DNA of 53,728 nucleotides from a bacterium (GTDB lineage Bacteria; Hydrothermota; Hydrothermia; LBFQ01; DSFT01): NCBI GenBank assembly GCA_030550205.1, contig JAUQPS010000002.1:1-53728 (forward strand). The letters are read 5' to 3'. The position numbers and the translations under genes are program-made. The first letter of the stretch is position 1. Each line of letters begins with the position of its first letter. Of this stretch, positions 27,257 through 35,801 are shown piece after piece. Under the pieces are notes generated by a model. It did no database searches and was not told the origin of the DNA. It saw nothing but the letters and a program-made list of their open reading frames with translations.

Positions 27257-28544
27257 ATATAAGGGGTGGTGGTTGTGGTTTTCTTTTTACAATTCTATAA
27301 CTCATTTCTAACATCTCTACTACTTCATTCATCTTTTGCTCACTATTTGCCCTTATTTCAAATATCACATCTCCTTCATCAACCTTATCTCCAACTTTTT
27401 TATAAACAATTATTCCCACTTTATGGTCTATTACATCATCAATTTTACTCCTTCCCGCCCCCAATATTTGGGCAGCTAAACCAATTGTATATGTATCAAA
27501 TTGAGATATAAATCCTGATGCATTTGATCTTATTTGATAAACATATTTTGTTCTTGTAAATTCATCTGAAAGGATATAATTCCAATCACCTCCATGAGCT
27601 TCTATCATTTGTCTTAATCTTCTTAATCCTTCACCATTATATAAGTTTTCTTTTAGTTTTTTATAACCTTCCTCAACTGAATTTACAACATTCACCGCAT
27701 ATAACATATATGCTCCAAGCTTTAATGTTAATTCGGTAACATCGTCTGGTCCTCTTCCTTTTAATGTATCAACTGCTTCTTTTACTTCAAGAGCATTTCC
27801 AACAGCCATTCCAAGTGGTTGGTCCATATTTGTAATAAGAGCTATTACTTTTTTATTCATTCTTTTGCCTATTTCTACCATTAATGTAGCAAGTTCTTTG
27901 GCATCTTTTTGTTTTTGCATAAATGCTCCTGAACCTGTTTTTACATCGAGTATAATAGCATCTACACCTTCTGCTAATTTTTTACTCATTATGCTTGAAG
28001 CTATTAAAGGAATACTTTCAACAGTAGCGGTTGCATCTCTTAATGCATAAAATTTTTTATCTGCTGGAACTAAATTCTCAGTTTGTCCTATTATTGAACA
28101 CCCAACCTTTTTAACAATATCTTTAAACTCTTCAATTGTTAAATTTGTTTTATAACCCTTAATAGATTCAAGTTTATCAAGTGTGCCTCCTGTATGTCCA
28201 AGTGCTCTTCCAGAAATCATAGGAACCGCAACTAGATTTGTAGATGCTACAAGTGGAGCTAATATAAGTGATATTTTATCTCCTACCCCTCCTGTTGAAT
28301 GCTTATCTACTGTTGGTTTTTTTAGGAATTTCCAATCTAATATTTCCCCACTTTTCATCATAAATTCTGTAAGGAATTTTGTTTCATCAATATCCATTCC
28401 TGAAAAATATATTGCCATAAGGAGAGCGGATAGTTGATAATCTGGTATTTCACCAGATATAGCATTCTTTACAATAAACTCTATTTCCTTCCTTCCAAGC
28501 TTTTCTCCATTCCTTTTCTTTCTTATTATATCAACCGCTCTCAT
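27240..28544 (-). CDS. pdp: Pyrimidine-nucleoside (thymidine) phosphorylase
   Basis: A 434-residue phosphorylase of the thymidine/pyrimidine/anthranilate family. MRAVDIIRKKRNGEKLGRKEIEFIV is the typical start. DKHSTGGVGDKISLILAPLVAS is the phosphate and substrate motif; SGRALGHTGGTLDKLESI and LDVKTGSGAFM follow. It releases the base and (deoxy)ribose 1-phosphate from pyrimidine nucleosides for salvage. The C-terminal domain (about 345-430) is the usual alpha/beta cap. The ATG overlaps the end of the upstream V-ATPase F-like gene. Confidence 0.92.
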   Translation of the reverse strand: MRAVDIIRKKRNGEKLGRKEIEFIVKNAISGEIPDYQLSALLMAIYFSGMDIDETKFLTEFMMKSGEILDWKFLKKPTVDKHSTGGVGDKISLILAPLVASTNLVAVPMISGRALGHTGGTLDKLESIKGYKTNLTIEEFKDIVKKVGCSIIGQTENLVPADKKFYALRDATATVESIPLIASSIMSKKLAEGVDAIILDVKTGSGAFMQKQKDAKELATLMVEIGKRMNKKVIALITNMDQPLGMAVGNALEVKEAVDTLKGRGPDDVTELTLKLGAYMLYAVNVVNSVEEGYKKLKENLYNGEGLRRLRQMIEAHGGDWNYILSDEFTRTKYVYQIRSNASGFISQFDTYTIGLAAQILGAGRSKIDDVIDHKVGIIVYKKVGDKVDEGDVIFEIRANSEQKMNEVVEMLEMSYRIVKRKPQPPPLIYEVIE

Positions 28545-28869
28545 GTTGTTTTATTTTTATTTGAACACCAAGCGACATCCTTATAATTTCACTAACTTGT
28601 TCTTCAACAGATACCTTATGCTTAGGGTCAAAACTTAATAAAAAGAATAAAGGATTTGTGCTTTCATAAACAATAAGTTTAGTTCTATGGTCAAATAATT
28701 TTTCATAATCATCTTCAATTATAACTAAGCCATATGTTTTTTCTTCATAAAGTTTTTTAATTATTTTTCTTATTTCTGTTGGTTCTTGGGGTGTTATATA
28801 ATCAACTCCTACTAAGGAGAATCCACTTTTGTATTCACTTGGTCCAATTACTAAAACTTTTTGTTTCAA
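28531..28869 (-). CDS. V/A-type ATPase subunit F-like protein
   Basis: A 112-residue Rossmann-like protein. GFSLVGVDYI near 16 and YGLVIIEDDYEKLF, followed by the C-terminal VSEIIRMSLGVQIKI, follow the pattern of V/A-ATPase subunit F (GF-LAG, Y-LV--DE-L, V-E-IR--IG--IKL). Subunit F is part of the central stalk. No other ATPase subunit is near, which is unusual. The TTG start is 9 nt after a TTTAAAATTTT box. It is followed, overlapping, by pdp. A stand-alone regulatory use is possible. Confidence 0.65.
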   Translation of the reverse strand: MKQKVLVIGPSEYKSGFSLVGVDYITPQEPTEIRKIIKKLYEEKTYGLVIIEDDYEKLFDHRTKLIVYESTNPLFFLLSFDPKHKVSVEEQVSEIIRMSLGVQIKIKQHESG

Positions 28870-28875
28870 AGTTCC

Positions 28876-28887
28876 AAAATTTTAAAG
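28876..28887 (-). promoter_or_regulatory. -10 box before the ATPase F-like gene
   Basis: Minus-strand GCTTTAAAATTTTGGAACTTT. The box covers the stop codon of the SEDS gene; TAAAAT ends 9 nt before the TTG at 28869. GGAACTTT directly after the box also occurs at 32.6 and 38.9 kb. Confidence 0.5.
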
Positions 28888-29940
28888 CCTGGAAATTTTT
28901 GAAAGCTGATATAAGATTCCAAGTAAGAAAGAATTAACAATAAAGGAAGAACCTCCAAAACTAATAAAAGGCATAGGTATTCCAGTTGGTGGAAAAAGAC
29001 CTACAACAACAGAGATATGTCCGAGTGTATAAATTGCTATATTTATTGAAATAGCAAAAGCCAATGTTGAAAATTCAATATTATTTTTATATAATTTTAG
29101 TGCTATTAAAATTCCCCTAAATACAAGAAATAAAATTAAAATACTTACAAAAACTGCAAATATAAATCCCATTTCTTCTCCAATTATAGAGAATATAAAA
29201 TCTGTATGAGCATCAGGAAGATATAAGAATTTTGCTTTCCCTTCCCCAATACCAACCCCGAGTAATCCTCCATGAGCTAAACCTACTTTTGATTGTAAAA
29301 CCTGGTAAGCTTCTGTAGATGAAAATCGTTTAATAGCATGGGGGAAGGAAAAAATTCCTAAAATTCCAAATGATAAAAGAATTATTGAACTTGTTAATAT
29401 TGAAATAAAGTGAGAACCAACATAAAATGCACTAATTAAAAAAATTAATGAAATCATACCTGCTGTTGATAAATTTGGCTCAATCGCTATTAAGAAAACA
29501 CCAAATAGTATAACAAAAAACATCAATAAATAACTCTTAAATTCTAAAAGGTATCTTGAAAAAAAAGAAACTAAAAGAATTGTTGAAAGTCTAAAAATAT
29601 CAGAGACCTGAATGTTTATAATAAATAAGTTTAACCATCTTTTAGCGCCTCTAATTTCAGGAGCGATAGGTGATGGAAGTATTAAAACAAGAATTAATAA
29701 CAATATAGAAATAGCAAATAAATAAAGTGTATATTTTTTTAGCTCATTTAAGTTAATAAAATATCCAAGTATAAAGAAAAAAATCCCAATTAAAACTTTG
29801 CTAATGTGAATTAACATATAATAAAAATCAGGTCTATTACTAACATATGCAAGATAAGAGCTTGAAGTATAAACAATAATTGTGCTAATTGTAATTAAAA
29901 CTAAGTAAATAAAAAGGATATAAATATCGTTTCTAATCAT
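28882..29940 (-). CDS. SEDS-family glycosyltransferase (FtsW/RodA/SpoVE)
   Basis: A 352-residue membrane protein with about 10 helices. GAKRWLNL, FFSRYLL, EPNLSTAGMI (catalytic Asp usually after EPDLG; here EPNLS), SKVGLAHGGLLGVGIGEGKAKFLYLPDAHTDFIFSIIGEE and FPPTGIPMPFISFGGSS are all SEDS motifs. These enzymes polymerise peptidoglycan glycan strands from lipid II. FtsW versus RodA cannot be decided from sequence alone. The Asp-to-Asn change at the EPDLG site is worth checking. It overlaps the HAD gene upstream. Confidence 0.88.
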   Translation of the reverse strand: MIRNDIYILFIYLVLITISTIIVYTSSSYLAYVSNRPDFYYMLIHISKVLIGIFFFILGYFINLNELKKYTLYLFAISILLLILVLILPSPIAPEIRGAKRWLNLFIINIQVSDIFRLSTILLVSFFSRYLLEFKSYLLMFFVILFGVFLIAIEPNLSTAGMISLIFLISAFYVGSHFISILTSSIILLSFGILGIFSFPHAIKRFSSTEAYQVLQSKVGLAHGGLLGVGIGEGKAKFLYLPDAHTDFIFSIIGEEMGFIFAVFVSILILFLVFRGILIALKLYKNNIEFSTLAFAISINIAIYTLGHISVVVGLFPPTGIPMPFISFGGSSFIVNSFLLGILYQLSKISRL

Positions 29941-30715
29941 AGTTTTTCAGAATTTCTAAAAGCTCCTCAAAGTTATTTATTACATATTGAACAGAATTTT
30001 TAACAGCTTTATGTGATTTTACAGGAGCTATGGATATATTTGATATTTTAAACATTTCCAAATCATTTATATAATCTCCTATGCTTACAATAAAGTTATA
30101 ATTAAGAGTATTTTTTATGACTTTTAATGCCTCTCCTTTATTTACATATTTATTTGAAATATCCATTACATAAAGTCCCTTCTTCTTACCACTTGGATAT
30201 ATATAATATCCAGAATTTCTAAAATTCTTTAAAAACATTTCAACTTCTTTTAAAACTTCAAAGTTATAACTTGCCAATACAATTTTATAAATGTTAAAGT
30301 TTGAAATTTCATCTAAGTAAATTTTCTGATTAATGCGCCAGTGTTTTAGTGTAATTCCAAGTGAAAGCATATTTACATTTAAAATTGTTTTTTCTTTATA
30401 AAATATATTTATAGCGCAATTTTTAAATTTCTTAATAAAATTTAAAATTTCAAAAACTTCTCTTTTTTCAATATAACTACTAAAATATTCTTTTCCATTT
30501 GTATCACAAACAAGAGCTCCATCAAAACATATAAAAGGAACTTCTATATTTAATAATTTTGCAAAATAAAGAGCACTCAAATATGACCTTCCTGTTGCTA
30601 TTGTAATATCAAATTTTTCTCTAAGTTGTTCAATTGCTTTTAATTTTTCATTATCTATTCTATCTTTCTTATCAATTAGCGTTCCATCTAAATCCAAAAT
30701 TAAGAGCCTTTTCAA
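29933..30715 (-). CDS. HAD-superfamily hydrolase, Cof/subfamily IIB
   Basis: A 260-residue HAD phosphatase. Motif I is LILDLDGTLIDKK (nucleophile Asp and acid/base Asp), motif II TIATGRS, Lys in the SGKKKGLYVMD region and motif III VSIGDYINDLEMF. The C2b cap lies at about 80-190. Members dephosphorylate sugar or nucleotide phosphates. The TTG start overlaps the TonB-receptor stop (TTGA); its stop overlaps the SEDS gene by 8 nt. Confidence 0.88.
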   Translation of the reverse strand: MKRLLILDLDGTLIDKKDRIDNEKLKAIEQLREKFDITIATGRSYLSALYFAKLLNIEVPFICFDGALVCDTNGKEYFSSYIEKREVFEILNFIKKFKNCAINIFYKEKTILNVNMLSLGITLKHWRINQKIYLDEISNFNIYKIVLASYNFEVLKEVEMFLKNFRNSGYYIYPSGKKKGLYVMDISNKYVNKGEALKVIKNTLNYNFIVSIGDYINDLEMFKISNISIAPVKSHKAVKNSVQYVINNFEELLEILKNYD

Positions 30716-32538
30716 AATGTATAGTCCAGTTGAAATTTTATATTTCTTGAAGGTAAAGGCATTGAGTTTGGATCTAAGCTCCTATATGCTACAACATTAT
30801 TTATATTATTACCTATGATTGAAAATTTTAAATTCTCATTATATAAAAAGCTTATACCAACATTTAACATTAAATAAGATGGTCTCTCTGCTTCAATAGG
30901 ACTAACTTCCTCACCTTTTTTTGCAAAACTATAAATTGAATTTATATCTAATAAAAATTTTCTAAATTTATAATTTATTCCAAGAAATATCCTTGAAGGT
31001 GGAATATCCGAAAGCTCTATTTCCTTTCCTTCTAATTCACCCTTTCCTTCCATAAATGCATAATTTAATGTAAATAATAAATTATTTAATTTATATCTTG
31101 TTCCTAAGCTAATACCAAAAACATTTGAAATACCATTTAGGTTTTTATATGTAAATATGGTATCTCCACTTGAAGTTAATGTATCTTCTTTTGTCATTTC
31201 TATAAAATCCCATATAGCACTATAAAATCCTCCGATTTCAAAACTTAAAAATTCCTTATTGACTCCAATTATAATCTCATTATTTAAAGCTTTTTCTGGA
31301 GATAATTTCTCATTACCTATTACAAATCCCCTTGTTCTTAAAACGTAACTTTTTGTTTCTACAAGCTCAGGAAATCTATATGCAAATTGAATATTTCCCC
31401 TTGTATAAAGATAATTGTTAATTTTATAGTTTAATCCAATATGTCCAGATGGTGAAAAATTAAAATTGTTTTCTTGATTGTAAATTCCAATTCTTAATGC
31501 ATAAGATAATAATAATTTATTAAGTTTATTTGAATAAAAAGCGGTTATTCCAAAATTATTATATCCTGCATTTTTTAGCTCATCATATTGAAATACAGAG
31601 TTTTTGTAAATTTTTGAATTTACATTTATCCTTCCAAAGTAATCAAATATTAGAAATTTATAATTATAGGTAAGTCCTAAGTCATAACCATTATAGACCG
31701 CATCACTTGTATCAGTTTTTATAGTCCTACTTATAAAATTATAATAGTGAAAACCAAATGTCAAGTTTTCAGAAGTGGTAATAAAATAAATTTGTTCATC
31801 TTTTGGATATAGTCTAATTGCAGAACTAAACATTGCCCTATATAAATCAATTATTCTAAAATACCCAAGCTTAAATTCATAATTTTTATACTTATAAGCA
31901 CTTAAAACATTAAATTTTTTAAAACTTGAATTATTTGATCTTATAAATGAGTTAGTCCATAATTTTTCTTTTAATGAAGTATCTGGATAAAAGTAATTTT
32001 CTGAGCTATTAAATCCACCTGCTATATAAAAATTATTAATAGGTTTTAATCCAGCAAATACTTTATAATTATTTCCATTTGTTCCATAACTTATATCAAT
32101 TTCATTTTTTGAATTTACTCCTCTTAAATAATAAATTACACTACCACCAATTGCTCCAGAACCAAATGATGAAGCTCCTGAACCTTCAAGAACCTCTATG
32201 CCTTCAAACATATCAGATATTGAAAAATAAGCAGATGGTCCAATTTCTCTATCTGTTGCTATTCTATAACCATCTAAAAGGGCAATTGTTCTATATCTTG
32301 AAAATCCCCTTATTGCAGGAACAGCACCATGGGCATCTTTCCCTTCAAAAGCAATTGTTGGAATTTTTATAAGCTTTTCTTCTATTTTATCAAAACTACT
32401 TATTAGATTTTGAAATTCATTCTCAGATATATAGTAAGAGGTTTTCGTATTTTCAACTTTCTTATAGTATTTAGCTTTTACTTCAACTTCGGGCAAAGTA
32501 TAAGTAGTATCTGAATTTAAAAATAATAAGCTAATCAT
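30712..32538 (-). CDS. TonB-dependent outer-membrane receptor
   Basis: A 608-residue receptor. The plug at about 35-150 contains VPAIRGFSRYRTIALLDGYRIATDREIG and IEVLEGSGASSFGSGAIGGSVIYY. A beta-barrel of about 450 residues ends SRNIKFQLDYTF with a terminal Phe. Such proteins import siderophores, cobalamin or glycans using TonB energy. The N-terminus is very short and uncharged (MISLLFLNSDTTYTLPEVEV), with TLPEVEV serving as the TonB-box region. A TTTAAAATTTT box 8 nt before the ATG fixes the start. The ligand is unknown. Confidence 0.9.
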   Translation of the reverse strand: MISLLFLNSDTTYTLPEVEVKAKYYKKVENTKTSYYISENEFQNLISSFDKIEEKLIKIPTIAFEGKDAHGAVPAIRGFSRYRTIALLDGYRIATDREIGPSAYFSISDMFEGIEVLEGSGASSFGSGAIGGSVIYYLRGVNSKNEIDISYGTNGNNYKVFAGLKPINNFYIAGGFNSSENYFYPDTSLKEKLWTNSFIRSNNSSFKKFNVLSAYKYKNYEFKLGYFRIIDLYRAMFSSAIRLYPKDEQIYFITTSENLTFGFHYYNFISRTIKTDTSDAVYNGYDLGLTYNYKFLIFDYFGRINVNSKIYKNSVFQYDELKNAGYNNFGITAFYSNKLNKLLLSYALRIGIYNQENNFNFSPSGHIGLNYKINNYLYTRGNIQFAYRFPELVETKSYVLRTRGFVIGNEKLSPEKALNNEIIIGVNKEFLSFEIGGFYSAIWDFIEMTKEDTLTSSGDTIFTYKNLNGISNVFGISLGTRYKLNNLLFTLNYAFMEGKGELEGKEIELSDIPPSRIFLGINYKFRKFLLDINSIYSFAKKGEEVSPIEAERPSYLMLNVGISFLYNENLKFSIIGNNINNVVAYRSLDPNSMPLPSRNIKFQLDYTF

Positions 32539-32543
32539 AATTG

Positions 32544-32555
32544 AAAATTTTAAAG
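32544..32555 (-). promoter_or_regulatory. -10 box of the TonB receptor unit
   Basis: Minus-strand CTTTAAAATTTT. TAAAAT ends 8 nt before the ATG at 32538. Confidence 0.55.
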
Positions 32556-32571
32556 TTATAAATAGTTGCCC

Positions 32572-32602
32572 TTGAAAGTTAAATAAATAAGCTTTAAAAT
32601 TT
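32572..32602 (+). promoter_or_regulatory. Promoter of the S74-protein unit
   Basis: TTGAAA (32572-32577), 17-nt spacer, TAAAAT (32595-32600) within GCTTTAAAATTT. Unlike most boxes here it is followed by a leader of about 20 nt with a strong Shine-Dalgarno (AGAAGGAGG) before the ATG at 32630. GGAACTTT follows the box. Confidence 0.6.
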
Positions 32603-32629
32603 GGAACTTTACCAGAAGGAGGTTAAATT

Positions 32630-33031
32630 ATGGCAGAAAGGAAGGAGAGAGTTCAAAGCATAGAGGAAAAGGTAAGGGAGATAAAACAAAGAGGAAATCT
32701 GAACTATGAAAGCCCTCGTGTAAATAGATATAGCTCAAGGTCTAGAGATATCATAGCTGGAACACTTTCTGATATTAGATTGAAATCTAATTTAGAATAT
32801 GTTGAAAATGCTCTTGGCATACTTATGGCACTAAATGTTTATAAATATAACTGGAAGGGAACAGAGATTACTGATATAGGATTATTAGCGCAAGAAGTTG
32901 AAAAGGTTTATCCAGAAGCTGTGAAGGTTTTAGAAAATGGTGTTAAAACAATTGATTATAATAAATTAATGGTTTTGGTTATAAAGGCTATCCAAGAAAT
33001 TAAAAAGGAGATAGATAACTTAAAAGGTTGA
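32630..33031 (+). CDS. Free-standing S74 intramolecular chaperone domain protein
   Basis: A 133-residue protein. TLSDIRLKSNLEYVENALG and DIGLLAQEVEKVYPEAV plus KTIDYNKLMVLVIKAIQEIKKEI are the signatures of the S74/ICA domain found at the end of phage tail fibres and other secreted trimers. The catalytic pair would be Ser47 and Lys52 (S-D-x-R-x-K). The domain normally trimerises a beta-helical fibre and then cuts itself off. Here only a 46-residue helical, charged N-terminus precedes it and no signal peptide is visible. TTG overlap with the next gene. Confidence 0.8.
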   Translation: MAERKERVQSIEEKVREIKQRGNLNYESPRVNRYSSRSRDIIAGTLSDIRLKSNLEYVENALGILMALNVYKYNWKGTEITDIGLLAQEVEKVYPEAVKVLENGVKTIDYNKLMVLVIKAIQEIKKEIDNLKG

Positions 33032-33489
33032 AAGATATTTTACCATATTTATATAAATTAGAGAATCCTCAAAATTGTTCTGCAATTATTAGGACTGCAG
33101 AAGCATTAGGAATTGAAAAAATTTTTATTACAGAAGATAAACCATTTGTTATAAACGAAAAAATTACAAAAGGGGCTCACCAGTGGATAAAAATAGAAAT
33201 TGTAGATGAACCAATTGATTTTCTCTTAAAAATGAAAAAGGAGGGTTTTAAAATAATATCTACAAGTTTAAGTGGAAATTCCGTAGATTATAGAGCTTGT
33301 AATTATGATGGTAAATTAATAATAATTTTTGGGAATGAAAGTAAAGGAATAGATGAAGAGATTTTAGGTATTTCGGATTTTTTAATTAAAATTCCTCAAT
33401 ATGGCAAAGTTCAAAGTTTAAATGTTTCTGTTGCTTTTGGAATTATATTTTATTGGATAGATTATATAAAAAGGGGGATAAAGAAATGA
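33028..33489 (+). CDS. SPOUT RNA methyltransferase (TrmH/SpoU family)
   Basis: A 153-residue catalytic domain without the N-terminal substrate domain. NPQNCSAIIRTAEALGIEKIFI is motif 1, IIIFGNESKGID motif 2 and KIPQYGKVQSLNVSVAFGIIFYWI motif 3, forming the SAM-binding knot. Members add 2'-O-methyl groups to tRNA or rRNA riboses. Size and motifs resemble TrmL or TrmH-core enzymes; the exact target is not predictable. The TTG start overlaps the S74 gene by 4 nt and the gene overlaps the next start by 4 nt. Confidence 0.87.
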   Translation: MKDILPYLYKLENPQNCSAIIRTAEALGIEKIFITEDKPFVINEKITKGAHQWIKIEIVDEPIDFLLKMKKEGFKIISTSLSGNSVDYRACNYDGKLIIIFGNESKGIDEEILGISDFLIKIPQYGKVQSLNVSVAFGIIFYWIDYIKRGIKK

Positions 33490-34676
33490 GAATTGGTTTT
33501 GTAGGTCTTGGTAATCTTGGGAAAGCTATTGTAGATAGGATGATAAGTCAAAATGTGGATATTTGGGTATATAACAGAACTATTGAAAAGGCAAGAAATT
33601 ATAATCATTATAAAGAGCCAAATGATTTATTTAAAAACTCTGATGTTGTGTTTATAATAATTAGAGATTCAAAAGCAGTTGAAGAATTTTTATTTAATAC
33701 AATAGATTCTAAGCATTTACAAAATAAAATTATAATAGATATGACAACAAATAGTTATGATTTTGTAATTTATGCACATGAAAAATTAAAAAATTTAAAT
33801 GCATATTATTTTGAAGCTCCGTTACTTGGAAGTATTCCTGCCGCTCAAACAGGCTCACTTGTAATGCTAATTTCAGGTGATTTTGAAATTTATAAAAAAA
33901 TTGAAGAGATAATTAAAACATTTACAAGAAAAATTTACTATTTTAGTGAAATTGGAAAACCCACAAAAATTAAATTATTAAATAATTTTGCCTTAGCAGG
34001 TATTTCACAAACACTTATTGAAACAATATCTATTGCTCAACATATGGGAATTGAAAAAGAAGTTATAATTGATATTTTATTAAATGGGGCAGGTAGAAGT
34101 TATTTTTTAGAAATAAAAAAAGATAAGATATTAAATGAAGATTTTTCGCCGCAATTTTCTATTGAATTATTATACAAAGATTTAAATTATTTTGATGAGC
34201 TTATAAAAAAATTTCACTTATATTCAACTGTCCTTGAACCTTTTAAGAATACATTAAAAAAAGCAATTAATTCAAATTATTCAAGTATGGATATTTCTGG
34301 AATTTATTTAGTTTTAAGAGAGAAAATTTTTAATGATGAAAAATTTATAAATGGTTTAAGGCTTTTTGAAACAGGAAATTACTTTCAAGCGCATGAGGTT
34401 TTAGAAGAATTATGGAGAGAAATACCACAAGATAATAAATATAAAAACTTTATAAAAGCTCTCATTCAAATATGTGCTGGATATTATAAGTATATTGAGC
34501 AAAAAAATCCTCAGGGAGCAAAGAAGATATTTAAAAATGCAAGAAATTATTTACTAAATTATGTAAATGAGAATGTTATTATGGATGTTAAAGAGATTAT
34601 TAAAAATATTGATGAGGTTATTAATATGATTGAAAATAATGAAGATATTTCAGGCTTTAAAATTTTGGTATTATGA
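33486..34676 (+). CDS. Beta-hydroxyacid dehydrogenase fused to DUF309
   Basis: A 396-residue fusion. Residues 1-285 form an NAD(P)-dependent 3-hydroxyisobutyrate/6-phosphogluconate dehydrogenase-type enzyme (MRIGFVGLGNLGKAIVDRM, EAPLLGSIPAAQTGSLVMLISG and KLLNNFALAG with the catalytic Lys). Residues about 288-375 match DUF309 (RLFETGNYFQAHEVLEELWRE, then IQICAGYYKY and GAKKIFKNARNYL), a helical family of unknown function. The start at 33486 is preferred because it matches the family N-terminus and follows AAGGGGGA. The combination is unusual. Its last codons contain the next gene's promoter box. Confidence 0.85.
   Translation: MRIGFVGLGNLGKAIVDRMISQNVDIWVYNRTIEKARNYNHYKEPNDLFKNSDVVFIIIRDSKAVEEFLFNTIDSKHLQNKIIIDMTTNSYDFVIYAHEKLKNLNAYYFEAPLLGSIPAAQTGSLVMLISGDFEIYKKIEEIIKTFTRKIYYFSEIGKPTKIKLLNNFALAGISQTLIETISIAQHMGIEKEVIIDILLNGAGRSYFLEIKKDKILNEDFSPQFSIELLYKDLNYFDELIKKFHLYSTVLEPFKNTLKKAINSNYSSMDISGIYLVLREKIFNDEKFINGLRLFETGNYFQAHEVLEELWREIPQDNKYKNFIKALIQICAGYYKYIEQKNPQGAKKIFKNARNYLLNYVNENVIMDVKEIIKNIDEVINMIENNEDISGFKILVL
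34656..34666 (+). promoter_or_regulatory. -10 box inside the last codons of the dehydrogenase gene
   Basis: GCTTTAAAATTTTGG encodes the C-terminal residues GFKILV of the dehydrogenase fusion. TAAAAT (34658-34663) ends 9 nt before the ATG at 34673. Confidence 0.5.
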
Positions 34677-35800
34677 TAATGCTCATTTTTTTAAATCAAA
34701 TAAGTAAAGCAGATACTGCAAAGATGTGGTTTTCTGTTGCTAGGGATTACTTTCAAAAACAACAATTTGAAAAGGCAATAGAAAATTACAAAAGAGCTTT
34801 AAGTTATGATGAGAAATTTCTTCCTGCATATTTAGATATGGCACTTTCTTTTGTAGCATTAAAACAACCAGATTCTGCATTAAAAATTTATGAAAAAGTT
34901 GTTCAATTATTTCCAGATAGACCAGAAGGTTATCAAGGACTTGGCTATATTTATGGATATATTAAAAATGATTATAATTTATCAATTGAAAATTATAAAA
35001 AAGCCCTTTCCTTAGATCCTAATAATGAAGTAATTATTAAACTTTTACTTGGAGTTTATGAAAAGTCTGGAAATTATCAAGATGCGGAAAGTTTATATAA
35101 TAATTTATTAAGTAAATATCCAGATGATGTGAAAATTTTAAAAGCTTATACTCAAATTTTATTAAAGCAAAATAAATTAAAAGAAGCATCAGAAAATATA
35201 GAGAAACTATATAGTAAAGATAGCACGAGTAAAGAAATTTGGGAAATGGGATATGTTGTAAATTCTAAGCTAATTAATGAGGATATTAAAACTTACAAAC
35301 CTAGATATCTAAAATATCTTGAAAAGTTATATAAATCTGAACCAAATAATGCGGAATACTTGAATGCCCTTGTAGATGAAGCTATAAATAATAGAAATTA
35401 TAATAAAGCAATAGAATATCTTGAAACATATTTAAAAACAAATGAAAATTCATCTGTATATTTAAAGCTTGGAACTATATATTTTGAATATCTAAAAAAT
35501 TATAGTAAGGCTGAGGAATTATTTAATAAGGCAGTAAGTTTAGGTCAAAAGGAAGGGTTAAACTCAGTTGTTGCATTTGCTTATGCAAGCCTTGGTGATA
35601 TTTATATGGATAGAGCTCAGGGATTGTTTAATAATGAAAAGTATAATGATGCAATAAGACTTTATGATGTTGCTATAAGTTATTATAATAGAGCATTAGA
35701 TATTTCTAGTGGGAATTTGAAAAAGTACGTTTCTGAACAGGTAGATAGAGCTAAAAAGCTTAGGCAAACTGCTTGGAGAAGAGCAAATAATATAGAATGA
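34673..35800 (+). CDS. Exported TPR-repeat protein
   Basis: A 375-residue protein of about eight TPR units. Examples are WFSVARDYFQKQQFEKAIENYKRALSYDEKF, GYIKNDYNLSIENYKKALSLDPNN and YLKLGTIYFEYLKNYSKAEELFNKAVSLG. The short uncharged start MIMLIFLNQISKAD looks like a minimal export signal. TPR arrays bind other proteins; in diderms such proteins often serve outer-membrane assembly complexes. The Omp85-like gene two genes downstream makes this plausible but unproven. Stop is one base before the HNH start. Confidence 0.8.
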   Translation: MIMLIFLNQISKADTAKMWFSVARDYFQKQQFEKAIENYKRALSYDEKFLPAYLDMALSFVALKQPDSALKIYEKVVQLFPDRPEGYQGLGYIYGYIKNDYNLSIENYKKALSLDPNNEVIIKLLLGVYEKSGNYQDAESLYNNLLSKYPDDVKILKAYTQILLKQNKLKEASENIEKLYSKDSTSKEIWEMGYVVNSKLINEDIKTYKPRYLKYLEKLYKSEPNNAEYLNALVDEAINNRNYNKAIEYLETYLKTNENSSVYLKLGTIYFEYLKNYSKAEELFNKAVSLGQKEGLNSVVAFAYASLGDIYMDRAQGLFNNEKYNDAIRLYDVAISYYNRALDISSGNLKKYVSEQVDRAKKLRQTAWRRANNIE

Positions 35801-35801
35801 T

